A DNA stretch of 64,000 nt from JAISDD01 sp031553935 (GTDB taxonomy: Bacteria > Bacillota > Syntrophomonadia > Syntrophomonadales > Syntrophomonadaceae), in assembly GCA_031553935.1 (NCBI GenBank), contig JAVBKS010000009.1, positions 9,492 through 73,491 of the forward strand. Direction: 5' to 3'. Positions 1 through 8,627 of the stretch are shown one piece after another; position 1 is the first letter of the stretch; each line of letters starts with the position of its first letter. Below the pieces are notes generated by a model. It did no database searches, had not been told where the DNA came from, and worked only from the letters and a program-made list of their open reading frames with translations. Position numbers and translations under genes: made by a program.

Positions 1-477
1 TTTGCCATGGCCTACCATTACCACTAATGGTGCATGCAAATGCTCAACTGCATATTCAATGGACCCTAATGCCGTTTCGTCAGCAATATTGCCAGCATTA
101 CGAATCACGAAAATGTCGCCCAGCTTTTGATCGAAATACACTGCCGGGTCAACACGGGAATCCGAGCAGGTAACGATTACGGCAAATGGTTTTTGCCCGT
201 CTTTTAATACATTTCTGTCGGCTTCATTAGAATTGCGGACCATGCCGGTGTTATTAACAAAACGATTGTTGCCTTCTTTTAGATACTGCAATGCCATATT
301 AGCATCCGTTACTTGGTCAGCCGGATTATGTATGTTGGCAGGATTTTGTGGACTTTGGACTTCAGTTTGATTTTGTTGGGCGCCTTGGTCTTGATTTGCT
401 GGTGTTTGTGGATTACAAGCGTAGATAGAAAGAGAGAACATTAATACAGATAAGATTACTAGTGCTTTTGCTTTCAT
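1..477 (-). CDS. beta-carbonic anhydrase lipoprotein (partial)
   Basis: Only the first 159 codons are present; the C-terminus lies beyond the left edge. The N-terminus is a lipoprotein signal ending SLSIYAC (Cys21), followed by a Gln/Asn/Pro-rich tether to about residue 55. The enzyme domain shows the beta-class zinc motif CSDSRVD (Cys104, Asp106, Arg108) and the second-site His157 in VGHG; the last zinc Cys is off-window. Beta-class enzymes interconvert CO2 and bicarbonate, here predicted at the outer face of the membrane. ATG at 477 is preceded by AAAGGGG at good spacing. Family call is secure; surface location is inferred from the lipobox. Confidence 0.9.
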   Translation of the reverse strand, partial: MKAKALVILSVLMFSLSIYACNPQTPANQDQGAQQNQTEVQSPQNPANIHNPADQVTDANMALQYLKEGNNRFVNNTGMVRNSNEADRNVLKDGQKPFAVIVTCSDSRVDPAVYFDQKLGDIFVIRNAGNIADETALGSIEYAVEHLHAPLVVMVGHGK

Positions 478-556
478 TCGAGCGACATCCCCTTTACTTT
501 TTTAATGATTTTATCCCTGCATTTTATCAAAGTCAATATATTAAACTATCCCTTCA

Positions 557-665
557 CCTGCTAACTGTCGCCAATTATTTTCGAAACGCTCAGACTTTGG
601 GGAACGAATAAATTGCGCTATGTAAACCGGTCCCTTAGCGCCGAAGCATCTGGAAAACGCTATTC
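557..665. repeat. direct repeat A, copy 1
   Basis: About 107 bases starting CCTGCTAACTGTCGCCAATT recur, with scattered substitutions, at 950-1056. Shared blocks include TTTTCGAAACGCTCAG, GGGGAACGAATAA, CCGGTCCC/TCGGTCCC and CATCTG(G)AAAA. No open frame is shared between the copies. Confidence 0.8.
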
Positions 666-885
666 AAAGAATGCCAAGGAAACTGCTTCGAGATATGAAC
701 CATTAACCTCAGCAATCAGATATTCCTTATTCCTCTCGTTCTTTTTCGAAAAAAGAACCAAAAATTTCTTCGCATGAAAATAATTGGACATTTAGCGGCT
801 TGGCTTTAGACTGTCTAACGCATATAATACGGAAGACTCCCCCTGTCACCATGGGTGACATCCCCCTCGGAGTGGGGGACAAAGC

Positions 886-904
886 CTCCCTCTCCGAGGG
901 AGGT
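886..904. repeat. GC-rich hairpin
   Basis: CCTCCCTC and GAGGGAGG pair around a three-base loop. The hairpin overlaps the start of direct repeat B copy 1, and no T-run follows, so it is not a standard terminator. Confidence 0.6.
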
Positions 905-928
905 GGCGCGAAGCGACGGAGGGAGTCC
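896..928. repeat. direct repeat B, copy 1
   Basis: A 33-base block beginning GAGGGAGGTGGCGCGAAGCG and ending GGAGGGAGTCC. It is repeated without a mismatch at 1266-1298. The high GC contrasts with the AT-rich surroundings. Confidence 0.85.
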
Positions 929-949
929 CTTTTTGTGCTCAGCCTAGCG

Positions 950-1056
950 CCTGCTAACTGTCGCCAATTGTTTTCGAAACGCTCAGTATTGGGGGAACGA
1001 ATAATTGAACTCTATTAATCGGTCCCCTGACGCCGCAGCATCTGAAAAACACTATT
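950..1056. repeat. direct repeat A, copy 2
   Basis: Second copy of the 557-665 repeat, diverged by point changes and small indels, on the same strand about 390 bases downstream. Confidence 0.8.
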
Positions 1057-1192
1057 ACCAGTTACCACACGAAAGCCGAGCACGAAGAAGGCGTTTGTCT
1101 GAGGCGGAGCCGAGTTTAACGCCTCAAAAGGTGCGCAGGCTGAGTTTCGGTAAATGTTTAGGGTTTTTCATTGCGCAGGCAGGTTTTCTTTG

Positions 1193-1222
1193 GTACCTTT
1201 CTTTTGCGCCAAAAGAAAGTAC
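1193..1222. repeat. perfect 10-bp hairpin in repeat region
   Basis: CTTTCTTTTG (1197-1206) pairs perfectly with CAAAAGAAAG (1210-1219) across a CGC loop. It lies between repeat A copy 2 and repeat B copy 2 and is probably part of the same intergenic element family. Confidence 0.6.
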
Positions 1223-1265
1223 AGGTATATGGTCAGCGAAATTTATTATTTCAAGAATTGCTTCT

Positions 1266-1298
1266 GAGGGAGGTGGCGCGAAGCGACGGAGGGAGTCC
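1266..1298. repeat. direct repeat B, copy 2
   Basis: Identical to 896-928 over 33 bases. It ends just before the 3' end of the secreted-protein gene at 1306-2169. Confidence 0.85.
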
Positions 1299-1305
1299 AT
1301 CTTTT

Positions 1306-2169
1306 CTATTCGAAAGGAATAACTTTCACCTTATTATCATTCATAAAAAGTATCTCCCCAATTGGAGATTCTTTTTCCGATAGGGGAATTAGCTTACGGC
1401 TTTCGTTCATTTCAGCAATTATCAGCTCGCGAATATTATTCTCGATATGGTTTACGAAAAAAGCAAATGTCTTTTCGTCATTAGAAGCTTTCATTACTGA
1501 AGTTATCGTATGTTCATCACCGGCATCATAATATACATGCCCTAAACTATCAACAATTTGGTCATTTGATGAATCGGAGTCTGGGGAGCCCGAGTTAACA
1601 TAATATATTCTCTCTTTGTTGTTCGACCAGAAAAAACCTAATCCATAGAACTTATCTATTACTTTCGCTTCTATACTGTCAACGACAATATAGACTTCTT
1701 GTGAAGGATTAATATGAGCGCATATCCCATATCTCTCTTCATCTATCCATTCTGAGTACTCAATGTTGGAATAATTGATATTTGAAAGCTCAACTAACTT
1801 CATTCCTGCATCATTACTGCTAAATATGACTGAATCAAAACTTTGACCAGCTTTTCTTGCAACCCTAGCGCTAATACTGCCGTCGACAGAAATCTTGGCT
1901 TGTTCATAATACTCGAACTGACTGAGATCTATCTCACTTCCAGTAAGTTTTTTGCTCTCTACATCTTCTTCGGCACTATTCTTTGTTATCGGACTTGGCT
2001 CATTGTTATCCAAGGGTGCTAAATTGTTATCTTCGATCAATAATGAGGAATCATCATTCTCATTATTCTTTTCGGCGCGGGCATAAACGGCGCTGCTGCC
2101 AAGGGTTAGGCACAGGAAAAGAATAGTTATTTTGAGCATAAAACTATTAGACCACAATTTATTAAGCAT
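1306..2169 (-). CDS. secreted protein of unknown function
   Basis: 287 aa. An N-terminal Sec signal (hydrophobic core ITILFLCLTLG, likely cut after VYA) is followed by an acidic Asn/Asp-rich linker to about residue 75. The rest has repeated short beta-strand blocks of the kind seen in propeller proteins (FSSNDAGMKLVEL, GHVYYDAGDEHTITSVM, RELIIAEMNESRKL), but no family is recognised. GAGG lies upstream of ATG 2169; a second Met at residue 11 would also leave a full signal. It is monocistronic, and its 3' end abuts the repeat region. Confidence 0.75.
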   Translation of the reverse strand: MLNKLWSNSFMLKITILFLCLTLGSSAVYARAEKNNENDDSSLLIEDNNLAPLDNNEPSPITKNSAEEDVESKKLTGSEIDLSQFEYYEQAKISVDGSISARVARKAGQSFDSVIFSSNDAGMKLVELSNINYSNIEYSEWIDEERYGICAHINPSQEVYIVVDSIEAKVIDKFYGLGFFWSNNKERIYYVNSGSPDSDSSNDQIVDSLGHVYYDAGDEHTITSVMKASNDEKTFAFFVNHIENNIRELIIAEMNESRKLIPLSEKESPIGEILFMNDNKVKVIPFE

Positions 2170-2520
2170 TAATAAACCTCAAATTAGATTTCGTATATCC
2201 TAAAATCAAATTACAAACAATTAAAACTAAGAATTGCATATAAACTGTAACTCGTAACTGCGCTGCAATAAGTATGATTCGATCACTATAAGGGTAAAGA
2301 CCAATATAGCGGCACTGTTTTGCAAAGACTCTATACAGATTGTATTACTCTTGAAATAGAGTTAACTTTCAGTATTGCGCTCTGCCCTATCTACTTTATT
2401 AGACAATAATAAAAAAATCAACTCTTGATTACGAAATATTTCTAACTTGTTTTAAGTATACAAATAACCGATAATTGGGAGTAGACTAATAAAAGACGTG
2501 AATGAAGTGAGGCATAGAAT
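2170..2520. other. intergenic region between divergent genes
   Basis: AT-rich divergent spacer between the secreted-protein gene and the MFS gene. Apart from a possible promoter at 2447-2475 and a small inverted repeat (ACTCT/AGAGT near 2350-2365), nothing is seen in it. Confidence 0.5.
2447..2475 (+). promoter_or_regulatory. possible sigma-A promoter of MFS gene
   Basis: TTGTTT (2447-2452), a 17-base spacer and GATAAT (2470-2475) lie about 45 bases before the MFS start codon. Confidence 0.4.
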
Positions 2521-3909
2521 ATGAACGATCGGGAATTACAGCGATATACTCAAATTGTCGCTGCCGGAGCTGCTTTTATTTCGCCTTTTGTGGGCAGTTC
2601 TATCAACTTGGCAATCCCAAGCATTGGAATTCATTTTAGTTCTACCGCATCGATGCTCAGTTGGATAGTATCAAGTTTTTTACTATGCTCGGTTTCTTTT
2701 TCGGTGCCCTTTGGCAGTCTGGGTGACGCAACTGGCCGCAAACGGATATTAAAAATAGGTCTTGCAATATTTACTCTTGCCTCTTTCGGAGGTGGATTTG
2801 CTTGGTCGATGAGTTCTCTGCTTTTTTTTAGAATTGCGCAAGGTTTAGGAGCCTCTATGGTTTTCGGAACATCGGTAGCTATACTTACCACGACATTTCC
2901 TCCAGAACAGCGCGGCAAGGTTTTGGGGACTAATGTTGCAGCTGTTTATACAGGATTAGCTATGGGTCCTGTTTTAGGTGGGGCCTTAAATCACTATTTT
3001 GGCTGGCACTCGATTTTTTATTTTTGCGGAACTTTTACTTTGATCGTATTAATTATTGCATTGTTAAAACTGCCTAATGAAGACCAAAAGCCAACTAATA
3101 GATTTGATTATCTTGGCTCAATACTATATACGATTGCCATATGTGCTCTTTTAAGCGGGCTGTCGCTGCTGCCACAAACTAGCTTAGCTTGGTTCCTTGT
3201 AGCTTTCGGGCTGCTTTTTTCGATAGCCTTTATTATGCATGAATTAAAGATTGATTTCCCGGTTATGCCATTGCGTTTGTTTTTTAGGAATAGAGTTTTT
3301 GCTTATGCTAATTTGGGTGCTATGATAAACTACTGCGCTACCTTCGCAATTAATTTCTTGCTATCAATTTATTTGCAGACTATTTTGGGTTATGATTCTC
3401 AAATTGCTGGCTTTATTATTTTGGCGCAAGCACTAGTAATGATTGTTATATCACCGTTCTCCGGCATCTTTTCGGATAGAACCAATCCACTCATTTTAGG
3501 GATGGCCGGTATGATTATTATTAATATTGGCCTGTTGATTTTCGTTTTCATTGGCTATACGACGCCGATTGCCTTAATTATTTTTAACCTTATTCTCATT
3601 GGAGCCGGTACTGCTTTGTTTGCCTCGCCCAATACTAATATGGTTCTGGGATCGGTTGATAAACAGTTTTCCGGGGTTGCATCCTCAACCATAAGTACGA
3701 TGCGTATGGCTGGCCAGGCATTTAGTATGGTTATAGTAACTATGGTCTTAGGTTGGTTCATTGGGCAAGTAGAATTAGCCAAGGCCCCCCATGATGAACT
3801 TCTAGCCGGCATAAAATATGCCTATGCAATTTTCACTTTCATAAATGCTCTGGGAATACTTGCATTGCTGCAGTGTAGAACTCCTAAGCTTGCTGATTCC
3901 AAATCATAA
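2521..3909 (+). CDS. MFS drug-type transporter (DHA2-like)
   Basis: 462 aa with about 14 hydrophobic segments, the layout of DHA2 drug:proton antiporters. The cytoplasmic loop after segment 2 has motif A, GSLGDATGRKR, and segment 5 carries the GPVLGG motif typical of antiporters. Such proteins export toxic compounds at the expense of the proton gradient; the substrate cannot be read from sequence. ATG 2521 follows GTGAGG at good spacing. It is a single gene with no adjacent TetR/MarR regulator. Confidence 0.88.
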   Translation: MNDRELQRYTQIVAAGAAFISPFVGSSINLAIPSIGIHFSSTASMLSWIVSSFLLCSVSFSVPFGSLGDATGRKRILKIGLAIFTLASFGGGFAWSMSSLLFFRIAQGLGASMVFGTSVAILTTTFPPEQRGKVLGTNVAAVYTGLAMGPVLGGALNHYFGWHSIFYFCGTFTLIVLIIALLKLPNEDQKPTNRFDYLGSILYTIAICALLSGLSLLPQTSLAWFLVAFGLLFSIAFIMHELKIDFPVMPLRLFFRNRVFAYANLGAMINYCATFAINFLLSIYLQTILGYDSQIAGFIILAQALVMIVISPFSGIFSDRTNPLILGMAGMIIINIGLLIFVFIGYTTPIALIIFNLILIGAGTALFASPNTNMVLGSVDKQFSGVASSTISTMRMAGQAFSMVIVTMVLGWFIGQVELAKAPHDELLAGIKYAYAIFTFINALGILALLQCRTPKLADSKS

Positions 3910-4006
3910 AGTTATTATCAAGTTTTTATGATGACCGAAGTAAGTTGCAGCCGGCTGGAATCATGCATAATTAGCTGCACTTCTTCTGTCCTATTATTTT
4001 ATATTA

Positions 4007-4198
4007 TCAATTTATATACCGTTCACTGGGCGGTATAACTAATAAATCATTTACAGGAATGTGTAACATATTCTCTTTGTTTACGACCGCTAGAATTACT
4101 ACTTCCTCACCGATTTCTTCAGTTTGATAAAAACCAATTACGCAAACGGTCTGAAGACTTCCACCTAGATTAACTGAAAAAAGCTCTCCCTTATTCAA
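4007..4198 (-). CDS. small hypothetical protein, TTG start
   Basis: 63 aa beginning with TTG at 4198 (MNKGELFS). GGAGGG (4210-4205) sits six bases upstream, whereas the in-frame ATG codons further up have no ribosome site. It overlaps the amidohydrolase stop by 8 bases, implying translational coupling as the last gene of the operon. The compact, beta-rich sequence (FSVNLGGSLQTVCVIGFY, EEVVILAVVNKENM) suggests a single SH3-like barrel. No family is recognised. Confidence 0.7.
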   Translation of the reverse strand: MNKGELFSVNLGGSLQTVCVIGFYQTEEIGEEVVILAVVNKENMLHIPVNDLLVIPPSERYIN

Positions 4199-5333
4199 AT
4201 TGATCCCTCCATACTCTCCCATCAATTATTATCTTTTCAACAACGGCTGTTATCTTAAAAGGGTGCTCAGAAAATATTGCGATATCAGCCTTTTTTCCAA
4301 CCTGCAATGACCCTACTTCATGATCAATTTTTAAGATTTCTGCAGGATTAAGGGTTATTGCCTTAAGTGCTTCTTCTTCATCTAAGCCTGCTCTTGCTGC
4401 TAGTGCAGCACATAACCGCAAATGTTCAATTGGAACCACCGGATGATCAGTTATCAGGCAAAATTTTACTCCTTTCGAAAACAGATCAGCAGCGCTTTCA
4501 AATGCTACTTCCTTCATTTCAACCTTAGCCCTGTTCACTAATAATGGACCCAAACAAACCGGGATATTCGAGTGCTTCAATTCTTTCGCAACAAATGCAG
4601 CTTCAGTACCATGTTGTATAACCATGTCTATATCAAATTCTTCTTTTATCCTGATTGCAGTCAAAATGTCATCGGCACGATGAACATGAATGAGAATCGG
4701 CATTTCTTTTTTGAGAATTCTAAAAAGGGGTTCCTTGCGAAAAAAGTCCTTGTTATCTGGACTTTTATCCATTTCCTCTTGAGCTTGGAATAAACTTTCT
4801 CTTAGCAAAGCAGCATTAGCCATTCTGGTCATCGGAGCTTTCTTTTGCTGTCCATAGACTCGTTTTGGATTCTCCCCCAATGCCGCCTTTAACCCCCAAA
4901 TTTCTTCATAAACCATTTCCGTCTTATTCTCTGCCCAGTTTTTCAATAATACTGCTTGCCCGCCAATGATATTTGCACTTCCAGGCAAACATAATGTGCG
5001 CGTTACTCCTCCTTTAAGTGCATCACGAAAACCAATATCCCAAAAATTAACACCGTCTAATGCTCGCAAATAAGGTGTAATCGGGTCACTCATTTCATTG
5101 ACATCGTCCCCCTCAATCCGATAAATTTCTTCTTCTAGACCAAGGTGAGAGTGGGCATCGATTAAACCTGGAACAATCCAACTATTTTGCGCTTCAATAA
5201 TGTAGGCATCTTGAGGAATTGTCAAATTCCTGCCCAAGGCAATTATTCTATCGCCTTCAATTATGATAACCCCATCTTCAACTATACCCTGGTTTCCCAT
5301 GGTACAGATCTTACCGCCTTTAACTGCAAGCAT
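4191..5333 (-). CDS. amidohydrolase family protein
   Basis: 380 aa of the metal-dependent amidohydrolase superfamily (imidazolonepropionase/dihydroorotase type). N-terminal beta-sandwich, then the metal motif IDAHSHLG near residue 60; ILIHVHRADD supplies further histidines, VIQHGTEA another, and ITDHPV the catalytic Asp. A terminal KADIAIFSEHPF block closes the sandwich. The enzymes hydrolyse C-N bonds in cyclic or linear amides; the substrate is unknown. AGGAGG in the end of the upstream gene precedes ATG 5333, and only 3 bases separate the two genes, so they probably act in one catabolic step sequence. Confidence 0.88.
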   Translation of the reverse strand: MLAVKGGKICTMGNQGIVEDGVIIIEGDRIIALGRNLTIPQDAYIIEAQNSWIVPGLIDAHSHLGLEEEIYRIEGDDVNEMSDPITPYLRALDGVNFWDIGFRDALKGGVTRTLCLPGSANIIGGQAVLLKNWAENKTEMVYEEIWGLKAALGENPKRVYGQQKKAPMTRMANAALLRESLFQAQEEMDKSPDNKDFFRKEPLFRILKKEMPILIHVHRADDILTAIRIKEEFDIDMVIQHGTEAAFVAKELKHSNIPVCLGPLLVNRAKVEMKEVAFESAADLFSKGVKFCLITDHPVVPIEHLRLCAALAARAGLDEEEALKAITLNPAEILKIDHEVGSLQVGKKADIAIFSEHPFKITAVVEKIIIDGRVWRDQFE

Positions 5334-5336
5334 TTT

Positions 5337-6092
5337 TTAATCCTCCTGCATTATCATATGAGTTTCTCCAATGGTGAGTTCAGCTTTATCTTCGCCATTA
5401 TTTGTAATCAAATTTTCGGCTGCCGCAACCAAAGCAGCAAATAGCTTTTTGGAATTCTTATCATGCATCAACTCTGGATGCCATTGAACTCCAAGCCAAA
5501 ACGGATGACCTTCATGTTCAATAGCTTCAACCATCCCGTCTTCAGACCATGCTGTGCTCTGCAACTCTCTGCCGACTGTTCTGACCGCTTGATGATGAAA
5601 ACTATTGACTCTAATATTACTCTGGCCCAAGATTCTGTGCAAGCGGCTCGAAGCTTCAATCTTAATGGCATGAAACCCATAATCATAAGGAGCTCTTTGT
5701 ATATGCAAGAGCTCGCTTTTTATGTTTTGCCAAAGTGTGCCCCCTGCCGCAACATTCATTACTTGGCATCCCCGACATATCCCTAATACTGGCACCCTTT
5801 TTTCGAGGCATTTTTTAGCTAAATGCAATTCAAATTGATCGCGCTTTGGATCAATTTCGCCAAGACCCAGATGAGGAAATTCTCCCCAATAAACCGGATC
5901 TAAATCTCCTCCACCGGACAACAAAAATCCCTGGCATAGCGAAAATAATGCATCGATCTCAGCAAGATTCGTGGAGGGAAGCAAAATTGGTATTCCATGG
6001 GCTTCATGAATGGCGTTGATGTAGTCATCCTTTAGGGTGTGAATTCTATTTTCATAGTCATTTTTTACACTTATTCCAATTACCGCTTTCAT
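5337..6092 (-). CDS. gamma-glutamyl-GABA hydrolase family peptidase (C26)
   Basis: 251 aa, class I glutamine-amidotransferase fold of the PuuD type. Visible: LSGGGDLDP (oxyanion region), the nucleophile elbow LGICRGCQVMN, SFHHQAV, and the catalytic His/Glu in GVQWHPE. PuuD removes glutamate from gamma-glutamyl-GABA, but this family covers other gamma-glutamyl amides. It is the first gene of a three-gene operon, with AGGAGG before ATG 6092. A C-terminal extension of about 25 residues after the domain is unusual; its DNA carries the ribosome site of the amidohydrolase. Confidence 0.88.
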   Translation of the reverse strand: MKAVIGISVKNDYENRIHTLKDDYINAIHEAHGIPILLPSTNLAEIDALFSLCQGFLLSGGGDLDPVYWGEFPHLGLGEIDPKRDQFELHLAKKCLEKRVPVLGICRGCQVMNVAAGGTLWQNIKSELLHIQRAPYDYGFHAIKIEASSRLHRILGQSNIRVNSFHHQAVRTVGRELQSTAWSEDGMVEAIEHEGHPFWLGVQWHPELMHDKNSKKLFAALVAAAENLITNNGEDKAELTIGETHMIMQED

Positions 6093-6111
6093 GAGAAAAT
6101 TCCTCCTTTAA

Positions 6112-6123
6112 CCTATACATAGG
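6112..6123. promoter_or_regulatory. small palindrome upstream of PuuD-like operon
   Basis: CCTAT-AC-ATAGG lies just upstream of the ribosome site of the hydrolase operon. The position would suit an operator, but the site is short and could be chance. Confidence 0.25.
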
Positions 6124-6219
6124 CACAAAAAAAGCAGATCTTTAGGACCTACTGATAAACTAATTAATACATATTTTCTCTATAAGCGGATTAGACTAAT
6201 TACTATATTTTTCTATGTA

Positions 6220-6567
6220 TCAGGTCTCATTTAACCCAACGCTTATTGCCAGTGCCTGATCAACTTTATCCATTATTTCCTTGCTGAGGGAAGCAATTCT
6301 TTGCTTTAACCGCGTCTTATCAACGGTTCTTATCTGCTCTGCCAAGATAACAGAATCCTTATCTAAGCCATAGTCTTCTGCTTTTATCTCTATATGAGTC
6401 GGCAACTTGGCTTTGTTAATCTGTGAAGTAATGGCTAGGATAATAGTTGTTGGACTATACTGATTTCCAATATCATTTTGCACGACTAATACTGGCCTAA
6501 TTCCGCCTTGCTCTGAGCCAATAACTGGATTTAGTTGGGCAAAATATATTTCACCCCTTTTAATCAT
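6220..6567 (-). CDS. ndoA: endoribonuclease toxin MazF/NdoA
   Basis: 115 aa. It starts MIKRGEIYFA and carries the MazF/PemK signatures GSEQGGIRPVLVVQND and PTTIILAITSQ, with the length and layout of Bacillus NdoA (EndoA). The family cleaves mRNA at short specific sequences. ATG 6567 was chosen because GGAG lies about 13 bases upstream and because the family starts exactly there; an upstream GTG at 6579 overlaps the antitoxin stop. It lies directly behind its antitoxin, in the classic alr-ndoAI-ndoA order. Confidence 0.93.
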   Translation of the reverse strand: MIKRGEIYFAQLNPVIGSEQGGIRPVLVVQNDIGNQYSPTTIILAITSQINKAKLPTHIEIKAEDYGLDKDSVILAEQIRTVDKTRLKQRIASLSKEIMDKVDQALAISVGLNET

Positions 6568-6575
6568 CAAAACTA

Positions 6576-6845
6576 TCACTCCATGATCTTTTCTATGGTC
6601 TTACTAAGAGCCTCTTCTTCAACACTTAAATTGTCGCTGGCAATATTTATATTCAAATCAGCCATCTCTTGATACCCTTTTTTCATCTCTTCAATAAACA
6701 ACCTGCGCTTACGCTCCAATAAATAGAAGACTATGGCTTCTCGGACCAACTCGCTTCTGTTCATATCCTCTAAAGCAGTAACTGCATCAATTTCAACTAA
6801 TAAGGCCTCAGGTACAGTAATAATTATTCTCTTTGAGGTCGACAA
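6576..6845 (-). CDS. ndoAI: ribbon-helix-helix antitoxin NdoAI/MazE-like
   Basis: 89 aa with an N-terminal ribbon-helix-helix (SKRIIITVPEALLVEID then NRSELVREAIVFYL) for DNA binding and dimerisation. The C-terminal tail (RRLFIEEMKKGYQEMADLNINIASD) resembles the toxin-binding segment of Bacillus NdoAI. It neutralises NdoA and probably represses the pair. TTG 6845 is preferred: GGAGGTG precedes it at proper spacing, while the ATG at 6860 overlaps that ribosome site. Confidence 0.9.
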   Translation of the reverse strand: MSTSKRIIITVPEALLVEIDAVTALEDMNRSELVREAIVFYLLERKRRLFIEEMKKGYQEMADLNINIASDNLSVEEEALSKTIEKIME

Positions 6846-6939
6846 AGCCAGCACCTCCATGGAATATTTCCAATCTGATCAATATTATTATTATAAGCGG
6901 AAGTACTCAAGCTCGCAAATCCAATTATTACATAGGTCC

Positions 6940-8058
6940 CTAATGTTTATAGATTCTTGGGACTCTAGAGCCTACAGAGCAGACTATCTCATAACTTATG
7001 GTGTTAATCAGATGCGCTATATCATCAGCGCTAATTCCATTTTCCGGGCGTCCAAACAGTATGACCTCATCTCCAATGCTTACTTTAGGGATATTGGTTA
7101 CATCAAACATACATTGATCCATACATATTGTTCCCAAACTTGATGCTTTATAGCCATCAATATATGCCCAAGACTTATTTGATAATAATCTATTATATCC
7201 ATCAGCATAACCAATTGGTACAACTGCAACCATGGTTTTCCCAGCGCATTTAAATGTCCGGCCGTAACTTACAGTTTGACCAACATCCAGCTCTTTTAAA
7301 CTGCTAATTCTACTTTTTAGTTCCATGGCCGGGATTAAATTCAGCTTACGCTTATCGACATTGTCTGGATATAGGCCGTATAATACTAATCCTGCCCTAA
7401 CCATATTAAAATAAGCTTCTGGTAAATCCATCAAAGCAGCACTATTTGCGGAGTGAATCAGCTCGAAATCTATCCCATTGCTTGATAGTTCTTTCAACAG
7501 ATATGTGAAGTCTTCTAACTGCTCGAAAGCGAAAGTTTTATCAATACTATCGGCAAGCGCAAAATGAGTAAAAATACCTTCAAGGTGCAAATGAGATAAT
7601 TCGGAAATGTCATTAATAGTTCTAATTGTCTCTTCGTCACATGGAAAACCTAAGCGTCCCATTCCGGAATCAATTTTTATATGAGCAATTGCCTTCGTGC
7701 CAATCACTTTTGCAACTCTATCCAGTTCAGCTGCCAAGCCATAATCGAAGACACTCAAAGCAATCCGATTAGATATGGCTACTTTGGCACAAGTATTAGG
7801 GGTATAGCCAAGTACTAGAATAGGAAGGTTTATTCCGGATTCTCTGATGACAAGGGCCTCGTCGATACTTGCGACTCCTAGATAATCCACTTTTTGCTTT
7901 TCACATTCCTTGCTGACTTGAATTATCCCATGTCCATAAGCATTGGCCTTAACTACCGCCAATATTTTTTTACCCTCAATTAGCTTTTTCACAGAATTAA
8001 CATTATTGGAAATAGCCTTAAGGTCTATTTCTGCCCAGGTGGGTCGGTAATTATCCAT
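6940..8058 (-). CDS. alr: alanine racemase
   Basis: 372 aa, the family length. PLP-binding Lys37 lies in AVVKANAYGHG; the second-base Tyr lies in the GYADGYNR segment, and MVRAGLVLYGLYP and GTICMDQCMFD complete the barrel and C-terminal domain signatures. It makes D-alanine for peptidoglycan and, in spore formers, can act at the spore. ATG 8058 overlaps the CBS-domain gene by 8 bases, so translation is probably coupled. It belongs to the acpS-to-ndoA operon. Confidence 0.95.
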   Translation of the reverse strand: MDNYRPTWAEIDLKAISNNVNSVKKLIEGKKILAVVKANAYGHGIIQVSKECEKQKVDYLGVASIDEALVIRESGINLPILVLGYTPNTCAKVAISNRIALSVFDYGLAAELDRVAKVIGTKAIAHIKIDSGMGRLGFPCDEETIRTINDISELSHLHLEGIFTHFALADSIDKTFAFEQLEDFTYLLKELSSNGIDFELIHSANSAALMDLPEAYFNMVRAGLVLYGLYPDNVDKRKLNLIPAMELKSRISSLKELDVGQTVSYGRTFKCAGKTMVAVVPIGYADGYNRLLSNKSWAYIDGYKASSLGTICMDQCMFDVTNIPKVSIGDEVILFGRPENGISADDIAHLINTISYEIVCSVGSRVPRIYKH

Positions 8059-8506
8059 TGTCTTGCACCAAACTCTTTAAAATATCATTTCGACTAATTA
8101 TTCCAACTAATTTGTTGTGTCTGACCACAGGTACCCGATTGATTTTATGAGCGTGCATTTTGGCAATTATCTCAGGGATAGTAGCATCTTCTTCAACAGC
8201 GATCACTTTTTCAGTCATCACCTCATTAACGTTCACCGCAGTGTATTTTTTGAGATTGTTATTAAAACGTATGGGGTTTTCAATGAATATAATACTGTCA
8301 AATAAAGTAATATAAAAGGGCATTTTCAATTCATCAGCTTTAATAAGTAAATCTTGTTCACTTATTATCCCCAAAAGATGACATTCATCATCAACAACCG
8401 GGACTCCGCTTATTTTATTCACAACTAATAACTTAGCAACATCTTCCAACTTATCTTTTGGTCTTACTGAAATTACTTCTCTGGTCATGATGTCTTTCGC
8501 AATCAT
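8051..8506 (-). CDS. tandem CBS-domain protein
   Basis: 151 aa made of two CBS motifs (DIMTREVISVRPKDKLEDVA..., and EVMTEKVIAVEEDATIPEI...), each ending in a GIISxxD block. Stand-alone CBS pairs bind adenine nucleotides and act as energy-state sensors. ATG 8506 is chosen because AGGAAGG lies just upstream; a longer frame to 8545 has none. Its place between nnr and alr is not part of the usual Bacillus arrangement. Confidence 0.88.
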   Translation of the reverse strand: MIAKDIMTREVISVRPKDKLEDVAKLLVVNKISGVPVVDDECHLLGIISEQDLLIKADELKMPFYITLFDSIIFIENPIRFNNNLKKYTAVNVNEVMTEKVIAVEEDATIPEIIAKMHAHKINRVPVVRHNKLVGIISRNDILKSLVQDNG

Positions 8507-8627
8507 GATTATCTTCCTTCCTAAAATAGAATCGCTGATCTGCATTCAAAGTTGAAAGCAGATCGTTGCTAACCACAGGTCATGATCAAGTATATTTTAG
8601 ACATTTAAACAATAATAATGCACAAAA

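Larger units (their letters stand above)
478..1305. other. long non-coding stretch with repeats
   Basis: About 830 bases without a convincing gene. Short open frames here have no ribosome site and run through the repeats and hairpins listed separately. Two families of direct repeats and two strong hairpins fill it, giving the look of accumulated intergenic repeat elements rather than a decayed gene. Confidence 0.6.

Noticed and set aside
1005..1322. 105-codon open frame in the repeat region
   Set aside because: No ribosome site; it crosses repeat A, a hairpin and repeat B, and has no recognisable protein pattern.
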